Assembly (NCBI GenBank): GCA_001774685.1
Contig: MFAS01000001.1
Coordinates: 671,557-705,484, forward strand
Direction of reading: 5' to 3'
Origin: Candidatus Collierbacteria bacterium RIFOXYD2_FULL_45_13
GTDB taxonomy: Bacteria; Patescibacteriota; Microgenomatia; UBA1400; MFAQ01
DNA: 33,928 nt
The notes below the pieces were generated by a model, which saw only the letters and a list, made by a program, of their open reading frames with translations, was not told where the DNA came from and did no database searches. The translations under genes were made by a program, and so were the position numbers. Of this stretch, positions 24,975-30,886 are shown one piece after another; positions within the stretch are counted from its first letter, which is position 1; the number at the start of each line of letters is the position of its first letter.

Positions 24975-25076
24975 GGTGGGTCAGGCGGGACTCCCTTCAG
25001 TAAATCTCTGCTGAGATTTCTTCAGGACCTGGCTCAGCACCGTCGTGCTTCCGCCTTTCGAGTCCGTCTGTCCACC
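24975..25076. ncRNA. three-way-junction structured element between tRNAs
   Basis: This 102-nt stretch is not coding and folds strongly. GGTGGG-T-CAGGCGG-G-ACTC (24975-24993) pairs with GAGTCCGTCTGTCCACC (25060-25076) in about 17 bp with two bulged bases. Inside are hairpin A (24994-25026; AAATCTC-TGCT-GAGATTT plus CCT/AGG) and hairpin B (25031-25055; AGCAC-CGTC-GTGCT plus GGC/GCC). The plus-strand fold keeps two G-U pairs that become A-C on the minus strand. It matches no RNA class I know (SRP, 6S, 5S, RNase P). Its 24976-24993 end repeats tRNA-Lys. It may be an RNA, or a DNA-level palindrome left by a mobile element. Confidence 0.5.
24976..24993. repeat. 18-bp direct repeat of the tRNA-Lys 3' end (distal copy)
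   Basis: GTGGGTCAGGCGGGACTC here is identical to 25114-25131, the part of tRNA-Lys that encodes its acceptor 3' strand and half of the T arm. The flanking bases differ on both sides. Direct repeats of a tRNA 3' end are the usual scar of tRNA-targeted integration. Confidence 0.75.
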
Positions 25077-25079
25077 GTA

Positions 25080-25116
25080 CACAACACATTTTACCGCGAG
25101 GGTAAAATATATTGTG
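25080..25116 (-). terminator. 16-bp hairpin directly after tRNA-Lys
   Basis: On the minus strand CACAATATATTTTACC pairs with GGTAAAATGTGTTGTG (two G-U pairs, loop CTCGC). It begins at the discriminator base of tRNA-Lys. The stem is best on the minus strand, so it is probably a terminator, attenuator or 3'-processing signal for tRNA-Lys; it lacks a T-run. Confidence 0.5.
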
Positions 25117-25188
25117 GGTCAGGCGGGACTCGAACCCGCGACACCCTGCTTAAAAGGCAGGTGCTCTAACCGACTGAGCTACTGACCC
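25115..25188 (-). tRNA. tRNA-Lys (anticodon UUU)
   Basis: On the minus strand GGGTCAG pairs with CTGACCC. The D arm has GCTCAGTCGGTTAGAGC, the anticodon arm is CCTGC-CTTTTAA-GCAGG with TTT at 34-36, and the T arm is CGCGGGTTCGAGTCCCGC. The discriminator is A and no CCA is encoded, so a CCA-adding enzyme is required. A TGA-TAAAAT (25213 to 25205, minus strand) is the likely promoter. Confidence 0.97.
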
Positions 25189-25241
25189 AACAAACCACGC
25201 TCATATTTTATCATTTACGGCGTAGTGTGTACAATCAAACA
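25189..25241. promoter_or_regulatory. divergent promoters of tRNA-Lys and ruvC
   Basis: The minus strand has extended -10 TGA-TAAAAT (25213-25205) for tRNA-Lys. The plus strand has TACAAT (25230-25235) ending 6 nt before the ruvC ATG at 25242, implying a leaderless ruvC mRNA. Confidence 0.6.
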
Positions 25242-25712
25242 ATGAAGATTTTAGGCATCGACCCAGGAACTGGAAGGGTGGGGTGGGGGATAATTAGCCA
25301 CGATAAGGGGGTAGACACTTTTGTAGATTGTGGCTGTTTCGAAACTAAAGCAAACTCAGATTTACCCGATAGATTGGTGAAAATTTATGAATATATCGAA
25401 AAACTAATTCAAACCCACAATCCTGACGTTATGGCGGTAGAGTCACTGTTTTTCGAAAAAAACGCCAAAACCGCTATCGACGTGGCTGCCGCCAGAGGAG
25501 TAACTTTACTGGCAGGCGCCAAGGCCAGATTAACCGTCTTTCAATACACGCCACTCCAGGTAAAGTCATCCCTTACCGGGTATGGAAAAGCCGAGAAGAA
25601 TCAGGTTGAGTTTATGGTGGGCAAGATTCTTCATCTAAAAGAAAAAATTAAACCGGATGACGCCGCCGACGCAGTGGCTATAGCTCTCACTCATGCCTTT
25701 CGGGTTCGGTAA
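25242..25712 (+). CDS. ruvC: Holliday junction resolvase RuvC
   Basis: RuvC (156 aa) is an RNase H-fold endonuclease that cuts Holliday junctions as a dimer with RuvAB. All four catalytic acids are present: Asp7 (GIDPGTG), Glu67 (AVESLFFEKN), and Asp140 and Asp143 (PDDAADAVA). The middle VAAARGV and TPLQVKSSLTGYGKAEK are standard. Size is normal. An in-frame GTG at 25227 would add five residues and contains the -10 box, so ATG 25242 was chosen. ruvC, ruvA and ruvB follow in order, but ruvC and ruvA each have their own -10 element. Confidence 0.97.
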   Translation: MKILGIDPGTGRVGWGIISHDKGVDTFVDCGCFETKANSDLPDRLVKIYEYIEKLIQTHNPDVMAVESLFFEKNAKTAIDVAAARGVTLLAGAKARLTVFQYTPLQVKSSLTGYGKAEKNQVEFMVGKILHLKEKIKPDDAADAVAIALTHAFRVR

Positions 25713-25718
25713 GGGTCG

Positions 25719-25727
25719 TGCTAGAAT
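25719..25727 (+). promoter_or_regulatory. extended -10 for leaderless ruvA mRNA
   Basis: TGC-TAGAAT sits in the 21-bp ruvC-ruvA gap and ends exactly 6 nt before the ruvA ATG. Confidence 0.55.
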
Positions 25728-25733
25728 TGGATT

Positions 25734-26291
25734 ATGATCGGTTATTTGGAAGGAGAAATAAAATTTGCAAGTAAGGGTAAAATTGTTCTTTTTGCAAATG
25801 GAATAGGCTTTACGGTATTTGTTCCTACCAGTCTACTATACTTCGAAGAAGACAAGGTTAAGCTCTATATTCATACCCATCTTAGAGAGGACAATCTCTC
25901 ACTTTTTGGCTTTGCTTCTGCGCACGATCTAGATCTTTTTGAACTCCTCATTAGTGTTTCCGGGGTTGGACCCAAAATCGGCTTAGGCATATTCTCCGTG
26001 TCTAAGTCTGAAAATATTATCCAGGCGATTGAATCAAGCAATCTAAACTTTTTTACCTCTATCTCAGGAGTTGGGAAGAAAACAGCCCAAAAAATCATCT
26101 TAGATCTGAAATCAAAAGTCGGCAAAGGGGAAATTAACATGAAAAATCTCGAGGGCTCGTCTGAATTGGTTGATTCACTCATCTCTCTTGGCTTTCAAAA
26201 ACAAGAGATCACTCCTATTCTCTCAGACATCGACAGCTCACTTCCAATCGCTTCTCAAATTAAACTCGCCTTAAAGCAACTACACAGATGA
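25734..26291 (+). CDS. ruvA: Holliday junction DNA-binding protein RuvA
   Basis: RuvA (185 aa) forms the tetramer that holds the four-way junction open for RuvB. The N-terminal OB domain starts MIGYLEGEI and contains the acidic pin region (THLREDNLSLFGF). The central helix-hairpin-helix pair is ISVSGVGPKIGLGI and SISGVGKKTAQKIILDLKSK. A C-terminal domain III (about 145-185: ELVDSLISLGFQKQEI) is the RuvB contact. The length is normal. The gene overlaps ruvB by 4 bp (ATGA), so the two are coupled. Confidence 0.96.
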   Translation: MIGYLEGEIKFASKGKIVLFANGIGFTVFVPTSLLYFEEDKVKLYIHTHLREDNLSLFGFASAHDLDLFELLISVSGVGPKIGLGIFSVSKSENIIQAIESSNLNFFTSISGVGKKTAQKIILDLKSKVGKGEINMKNLEGSSELVDSLISLGFQKQEITPILSDIDSSLPIASQIKLALKQLHR

Positions 26292-27247
26292 TCAATCAAT
26301 CCGAATCCGTTCGTCCCTCTAATTGGCTTGATTTTGCAGGCCAGCCGCAAGTAGTTAAATCTCTCAAGATAGCTATCTCTGCCGCTAAATCCAGAAATGA
26401 GCCCATGGAACACACATTACTTTACGGGCCACCCGGTCTAGGCAAAACCACCTTGGCTCACATTATTGCAAATGAGATGGGCGTTAATCTCAAGGTAACT
26501 TCGGGACCTGCTTTAACGAGAGCCGGAGACCTTGCCTCCATTCTTACTGCTCTTGAACCTGGAGATGTCTTATTTATCGATGAAATTCATAGGTTGAGTA
26601 AAACAGTTGAGGAGGCACTTTACCCGGCCATGGAAGATTACGCGATCGACATCATTCTTGGAAAGGGGCCGGCCGCAAAAAATCTTAGGCTTGATCTCAA
26701 CCCTTTTACTTTGGTTGGTGCCACCACGCAGGCAGGACGTATTAGCTCTCCTTTGCGTGACCGTTTCGGCATTGTCCACCGGCTTCGCTTTTATATTCCC
26801 GAAGAACTCCAGGGAATAATTCAGAAAGCCGCCCAAAAATTTGATCTAAAGTTGGACGATCAATCAACCTTAGAGATCGCCAAACGATCTCGTGGTACAG
26901 CTCGTATCGCACTAAAACTGCTCCGTCGAGTGAGAGACTACACTCAAGTAGAGAACAACTCCATTACTACTCCAGACAATATCAAAACATCTCTGGACTT
27001 CTATCAGGTCGATCAGGAAGGCTTAGACGAAACCGATAGGAGACTGCTTCGTGCCATCATCGAGCAGCATCGTGGTGGTCCGGTAGGTCTGGAAACTTTA
27101 GCGGCATTGATTTCCGAATCGATCGATACTGTTACGGATTTATATGAACCCTACTTACTTCAATCCGGCTTTCTATCCAAAACATCCAAAGGCAGAGTGG
27201 CTACAGAAAAAGCCTATACCCATCTGGGTTTAAAGGTAAGGAAATAG
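26288..27247 (+). CDS. ruvB: Holliday junction branch-migration ATPase RuvB
   Basis: RuvB (319 aa) is the AAA+ motor that drives branch migration with RuvA. Walker A is GPPGLGKTTLA near residue 49, Walker B LFIDEIHRL near 96, and sensor 1 lies in VGATTQAGRIS. The arginine finger is in SSPLRDRFG, and RGTARIALKLLRRVRDY gives sensor 2. The C-terminal winged helix ends with HRGGPVGLETLAALISE. This is slightly shorter than E. coli RuvB (336 aa) but complete. A further leaderless promoter at 27253 separates the next gene. Confidence 0.97.
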   Translation: MINQSESVRPSNWLDFAGQPQVVKSLKIAISAAKSRNEPMEHTLLYGPPGLGKTTLAHIIANEMGVNLKVTSGPALTRAGDLASILTALEPGDVLFIDEIHRLSKTVEEALYPAMEDYAIDIILGKGPAAKNLRLDLNPFTLVGATTQAGRISSPLRDRFGIVHRLRFYIPEELQGIIQKAAQKFDLKLDDQSTLEIAKRSRGTARIALKLLRRVRDYTQVENNSITTPDNIKTSLDFYQVDQEGLDETDRRLLRAIIEQHRGGPVGLETLAALISESIDTVTDLYEPYLLQSGFLSKTSKGRVATEKAYTHLGLKVRK

Positions 27248-27252
27248 CAGCT

Positions 27253-27261
27253 TGCTATAAT
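27253..27261 (+). promoter_or_regulatory. extended -10 for leaderless glycoside hydrolase mRNA
   Basis: TGC-TATAAT ends exactly 6 nt before the GTG at 27268. This is the best match in the window to the recurring TGC-TATAAT element and it fixes GTG as the start. Confidence 0.65.
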
Positions 27262-27267
27262 TTTTTT

Positions 27268-28401
27268 GTGCGCATCTTATTATTTCTCATGGGAACCATT
27301 TTCTTTTTTTTGCTGGTAGGGCACGCCTTGGCTATTTATGACCCTCTTTCAGTCTCCAACAATAAAATGGGAATTCATATCCTGTTTCCTTCGGAGCTTC
27401 ATACAGCCGCCAGAATCATAAACAACGGCGAAAGGGGTTCTTGGGGGTATGTTACGGTGCCTATTCAGTCAACAGACAGGAACCGAAAGAAATGGCAGGA
27501 CTTTCTCAACCAGTGTTCGGTGGAAAGGGTGATTCCACTAATTCGTATCGCAACCGTCCCTAGCGGCTCAAACTGGGAAGAACCAAATAGCTTGGACTTG
27601 GTTGACTTTGCAAATTTTTTAAACGATCTAAATTGGCCTGTTCAAAATCGTTACATAATCATTTTTAATGAAGTTAACCGTCCTGATGAATATGGCGGCC
27701 TAGCCAATCCGGAAGAATATGCCGATATTCTAAACAACGCCATTGATATCTTCAAAAGCAGATCGTCAGATTTTTTTATTCTACCTGCAGGACTAGATAA
27801 TGCAGCCAGAACCGGAAATGATGCCGTGCACTGGAAAACTTTTTTGACCAGGATGCATCGAACTCAACCGGACATATTTAACAAAATAGATGGATGGACC
27901 TCACACGCCTACCCAAATCCCGATTTTTCCGTCCGTCCGGACTTGTCGGGGAGCAACAAAATCGACTCATTCCGTTACGATCTTGCCTTCCTCAAGAGGT
28001 TTACCGGCAAAAAGCTACCCGTCTTTATTACCGAGACCGGCTGGTCAAACCGCTATTTATCAGATTCGCAGATTTCCTATTATTACCAATATGCCTTTTC
28101 CAAAGTTTGGTCTGACCCGAACATTGTAACCGTCACTCCATTTCTACTTAATGCTCAGGATGGACCATTTAAACAATTTTCCTTTCTCAACCAAAGTCAA
28201 GAGCCCAAAGTCTTTGCCTACAACTTATCGGCCCTCGCCCAAGCCGGCCAGCCCATATTACCGGCGGTTAATCTTCCCCCGGAACTAATCGATCAGCCGG
28301 CCGTTATCTATGAGCCGGTAGCCGTTACTCCACCTGATCCCTATACAGATATTAAAACGTTCTACAATAACGTTAAGTCATTATTTGGAATAATCGATTA
28401 A
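27268..28401 (+). CDS. exported glycoside hydrolase-like TIM-barrel protein
   Basis: The 377-residue protein has an N-terminal signal or anchor (LLFLMGTIFFFLLVGHALA). A clan-A type glycosidase barrel follows: the acid/base candidate is Glu135 in IIFNEVNRPDEYG and the nucleophile candidate is Glu256 in FITETGWSNRY, both at strand ends as in GH-A enzymes. GWTSHAYPNPDF is a further sugar-site loop. The subfamily and substrate are unclear (GH5-, GH39- or GH128-like). The C-terminus is Pro-rich. It would act outside the membrane, perhaps on host or own cell-surface glycans. It overlaps holA by one base, so an export enzyme and a polymerase subunit are in one unit. Confidence 0.8.
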   Translation: MRILLFLMGTIFFFLLVGHALAIYDPLSVSNNKMGIHILFPSELHTAARIINNGERGSWGYVTVPIQSTDRNRKKWQDFLNQCSVERVIPLIRIATVPSGSNWEEPNSLDLVDFANFLNDLNWPVQNRYIIIFNEVNRPDEYGGLANPEEYADILNNAIDIFKSRSSDFFILPAGLDNAARTGNDAVHWKTFLTRMHRTQPDIFNKIDGWTSHAYPNPDFSVRPDLSGSNKIDSFRYDLAFLKRFTGKKLPVFITETGWSNRYLSDSQISYYYQYAFSKVWSDPNIVTVTPFLLNAQDGPFKQFSFLNQSQEPKVFAYNLSALAQAGQPILPAVNLPPELIDQPAVIYEPVAVTPPDPYTDIKTFYNNVKSLFGIID

Positions 28402-29084
28402 TGCTGATAATCCACGGTGAAGACACCGTCACCTCTTACAACAAACTTACTCAGGCCATTGATTTATTCAAGAGTAAAGGCCTTGAAGTAGTTATCAAAG
28501 ATGCCGCCGAAATAGACCCCACCAGTCTCCGACAGGAGACACAAACCACCAACTTGTTTGGAGACAGCAAGTGTTTGGTTATCAAAAACCTTCTCTCCGG
28601 CAACAAAGCAAGGCAAAGGGACATTCTGATCGACATTTTATTAAAATCCAGCGGGGCGGACGTTATCCTTTTTGAAGCTAAGAAAATCTCCGATCTGGCT
28701 TTGAAACCGTTTTCTGCCGCCAAAGTTGAGAGTTACAATATAAATCCTGTAATTTTTAAATTTTTGGATCTAATCCGACCGGGTAATAGCAAAAGTCTTC
28801 TGGCCGGCTGGAATAGACTAATGGTTCTCAATCACGAAAAGGAGTATGTTTTTACCATGTTGGTTAGACAAATCCGTCTTCTTATTCAAACCAAGTCCGG
28901 ACCTTCGTATCTAAAGCTTTCTCCGTACCCCAAAAAATTCATTACCGCCCAAGCCGCCGTATTTGAACTTCCTCATCTTTTGGACCTACATCAAATGCTT
29001 TATGAAATTGACAAGAAGATAAAAACAGGCTCGTCTTCTTTGCCAATTGATCAGCTCTTGACCCAATTTTTTCTCAAAGTTTGA
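28401..29084 (+). CDS. holA: DNA polymerase III delta subunit (short form)
   Basis: This 227-residue protein looks like HolA, the wrench subunit of the clamp loader. It begins MLIIHGEDTVTSYNKL and has TNLFGDSKCLVIKNLL and ADVILFEAKKISDL, typical of delta. The C-terminal half VFTMLVRQIRLLIQTK and the helical tail LLDLHQMLYEIDKKIKTG are the collar-type part. It is much shorter than typical delta (about 340 aa), with the missing length mostly in the middle domain. No Walker A is present, as expected for delta. The ATG overlaps the stop of the glycosidase gene (TAATG). Confidence 0.8.
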   Translation: MLIIHGEDTVTSYNKLTQAIDLFKSKGLEVVIKDAAEIDPTSLRQETQTTNLFGDSKCLVIKNLLSGNKARQRDILIDILLKSSGADVILFEAKKISDLALKPFSAAKVESYNINPVIFKFLDLIRPGNSKSLLAGWNRLMVLNHEKEYVFTMLVRQIRLLIQTKSGPSYLKLSPYPKKFITAQAAVFELPHLLDLHQMLYEIDKKIKTGSSSLPIDQLLTQFFLKV

Positions 29085-29093
29085 GTAGTGCTA

Positions 29094-29127
29094 TATAATC
29101 ATCGGGTACGTACCTTTAATAAGGAGG
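29094..29127 (+). promoter_or_regulatory. promoter, palindrome and Shine-Dalgarno of the 124-aa gene
   Basis: TATAAT (29094-29099) is followed by the perfect 10-bp palindrome GGTACGTACC (29105-29114), at or just after +1, and AAGGAGG (29121-29127), 6 nt before the ATG at 29134. The palindrome is a candidate repressor site. Confidence 0.5.
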
Positions 29128-29133
29128 CTCAAC

Positions 29134-29508
29134 ATGTGTTGTGGAGGAATGTATTTTCCGACCGAATTAGGCATCCGTATTAGCGAATTGAAGCCCGGTG
29201 ATGAAATTATCATCCTCAAGGGTGAAGGTTACCCGGCGGTTGAAAAGGAAACGGTAGCGACTGTCTGGATCGTTGCTGGTTTCTCCGCATTGTGTGCAGA
29301 TGGTACCACAATCTCTTGTATAAGCATTAGCGATTTTATGCTCACCGGCGAGCACCATGATGAGTTCGAAGTCTCTGAAGCGGCTAAGCAGATGGAGGCA
29401 GAAGCCGCCATTCGAAGAGCCGAGCAAGACCGCGTTCTTGAAGAATTGATGAAGGACGACGAGCCTGACTGGTCGGTTCCAGATCCTTTCTCGAATGAGC
29501 CTGAATAA
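29134..29508 (+). CDS. hypothetical acidic protein, 124 aa
   Basis: No family was recognised. The N-terminus is MCCGGMYFP. A beta-rich part has LKPGDEIIILKGEGYPAVEK and TVWIVAGFSALCADGTTISCISISDF. The last 50 residues are a charged helix and an acidic tail (EVSEAAKQMEAEAAIRRAEQD, then DDEPDWSVPDPF). There is no signal peptide or membrane helix. The strong Shine-Dalgarno sequence, promoter and terminator suggest it is expressed at a high level on its own. Confidence 0.7.
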   Translation: MCCGGMYFPTELGIRISELKPGDEIIILKGEGYPAVEKETVATVWIVAGFSALCADGTTISCISISDFMLTGEHHDEFEVSEAAKQMEAEAAIRRAEQDRVLEELMKDDEPDWSVPDPFSNEPE

Positions 29509-29516
29509 TTGTCTTA

Positions 29517-29542
29517 CCCCGCCAACAGGCGGGGTTTTCTTT
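29517..29542 (+). terminator. rho-independent terminator
   Basis: CCCCGCC, loop AACA, GGCGGGG, then TTTTCTTTT. It follows the 124-aa gene by 8 bp. Confidence 0.9.
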
Positions 29543-29549
29543 TATATGG

Positions 29550-29659
29550 TATAATAACCCATAATTGTTCTTAGGTAGAGCTGTTAGCTCTGAGGTAGAC
29601 TCGATCTCGATTGTCTAGCTTAATTTTCCAGAGGACAATCGGGGAAATCCCCACCAAAC
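29550..29659 (+). promoter_or_regulatory. promoter and structured 5' leader of the DEAD-box helicase
   Basis: TGG-TATAAT (29547-29555) should start a leader of about 98 nt. It can form AGAGCT-GTT-AGCTCT (29577-29591), TAGAC/GTCTA (29596-29600 with 29613-29617) or, instead of the latter, CGATTGTC/GACAATCG (29608-29615 with 29634-29641). Last is GGGG-AAAT-CCCC (29641-29652), 7 nt before the ATG. No Shine-Dalgarno sequence is visible. Alternative pairings suggest temperature or helicase-responsive control. Confidence 0.55.
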
Positions 29660-30856
29660 ATGTTTAATTCACGTCCGTCCTATGGTCGGAGGCCCGCTAA
29701 CCGTGGCTTTCGCCCTTCGGGAAGTAATTTCCGAAGACCCAACCGTTTTATGCCCAAATCTCTTGATCCGAGATTCTTTGTCTGTGCCGCTACTCCGGTA
29801 ACCGTGGAAGAGGCAATTATTAGCCATGCATTTTCCGACTTTGATTTACACCCTCAAGTTCACACCAACTTGGCTAGTCGTGGGATGGTTACGCCTACTC
29901 AAATCCAAGATCGGGCCCTGGAACACGCTCTGGCCGGTAAGGATATCATTGGCCTTGCAGATACGGGAACTGGCAAAACAGCTACCTTCGCTCTCCCCGT
30001 GATTCAAAAGCTCTTGGCTTCTCCCAACGAAACTTGTCTTGTTGTCGCTCCCACACGGGAACTGGCTGTGCAAATCCGGGATGAAATTCGTGCTTTGGCT
30101 ACAAATTTACCAATCTATTCATGTGTTCTTATCGGAGGTTCTGACATTCGACGTCAATTGGAAGACCTTCGTCGTCGCCCTCATATCTACATCGGTACAC
30201 CCGGCAGGCTCAGAGATCTCTACAATCGCCGTGCCTTAAATCTTCAAAATACTCGTACTATCGTTCTGGACGAGGTGGATCGAATGCTCGATATGGGCTT
30301 CGTCAAAGAGATTACCGAACTTATGTCCTTCCTCCCCAAAGAAAGACAAACCTTGCTTTTCTCAGCCACACTGGATCCAAAAGTTGAGGACATTGCCCGG
30401 AGATTTCTAACCAACCCGATAAAAATCTCAGTCAAAAACGGTGCCACCTCTCACAATGTTGAGCAAAATATTATTCGTACCCATGGTAACAAGATGGAAG
30501 TCCTAAGTGACCTTCTCAGAAAAGAAGAATTTAAAAAAGTACTCATCTTCGGACGAACAAAGCATGGTGTGGAAAAAATTTCCATTGCACTTCAAAATGC
30601 CGGCTTCCCTGCAGATGCCATTCATGGTGACAAGCGCCAAAACCAAAGAGAAAATGTCCTCAGAAAATTCAAAGCCAATCAAATCAGGATTCTGATTGCT
30701 ACCGATGTCGCCGCCAGAGGCATTGACGTAAAAGATATCTCACACGTCATCAACTACGACGAGCCGGCCACATTCGAAGACTATACCCATCGCATTGGGC
30801 GTACCGGCAGGGCAGGTAAACAAGGCATCGCCCTCACCTTTGTAGAAAACATCTAA
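29660..30856 (+). CDS. DEAD-box RNA helicase
   Basis: The 398-residue helicase begins with a short Arg/Gly/Pro-rich tail (RPSYGRRPANRGFRP), likely an RNA contact. It has all core motifs: Q-motif TPTQIQ, motif I ADTGTGKT, Ia PTRELAVQI, Ib TPGRL, II DEVD (variant of DEAD), III SATLD, IV FGRTKHGVEK, V ATDVAARGID and VI HRIGRTGRAG. It stops right after motif VI with no C-terminal domain, so it is a minimal helicase. DEAD-box helicases of this kind aid ribosome assembly, mRNA decay and cold adaptation. A structured leader fits the common self-regulation of such genes. It is followed by the P-type ATPase 30 bp later. Confidence 0.95.
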   Translation: MFNSRPSYGRRPANRGFRPSGSNFRRPNRFMPKSLDPRFFVCAATPVTVEEAIISHAFSDFDLHPQVHTNLASRGMVTPTQIQDRALEHALAGKDIIGLADTGTGKTATFALPVIQKLLASPNETCLVVAPTRELAVQIRDEIRALATNLPIYSCVLIGGSDIRRQLEDLRRRPHIYIGTPGRLRDLYNRRALNLQNTRTIVLDEVDRMLDMGFVKEITELMSFLPKERQTLLFSATLDPKVEDIARRFLTNPIKISVKNGATSHNVEQNIIRTHGNKMEVLSDLLRKEEFKKVLIFGRTKHGVEKISIALQNAGFPADAIHGDKRQNQRENVLRKFKANQIRILIATDVAARGIDVKDISHVINYDEPATFEDYTHRIGRTGRAGKQGIALTFVENI

Positions 30857-30865
30857 TCAGGATAT

Positions 30866-30886
30866 AGTTATGTAAGAAACATAACT
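30866..30886 (+). repeat. inverted repeat next to the P-type ATPase start
   Basis: AGTTATG, loop TAAGAAA, CATAACT is a perfect 7-bp repeat that ends directly at the ATG at 30887. It also overlaps a -10 candidate TATAGT (30863-30868). It could be an operator or a leader hairpin controlling translation. Confidence 0.5.

Noticed and set aside
24975-25076. Possible SRP (4.5S) RNA
   Set aside because: A CAGGTCCTGAAG stretch on the minus strand looks vaguely similar, but the GGAA tetraloop and AGCAGCC core are missing and the fold is a three-way junction, not a single hairpin.
24975-25076. Integron attC site
   Set aside because: The element is an imperfect palindrome with bulged bases, but the outer ends lack the GTTRRRY and RYYYAAC core sites and no cassette or integrase gene is near.
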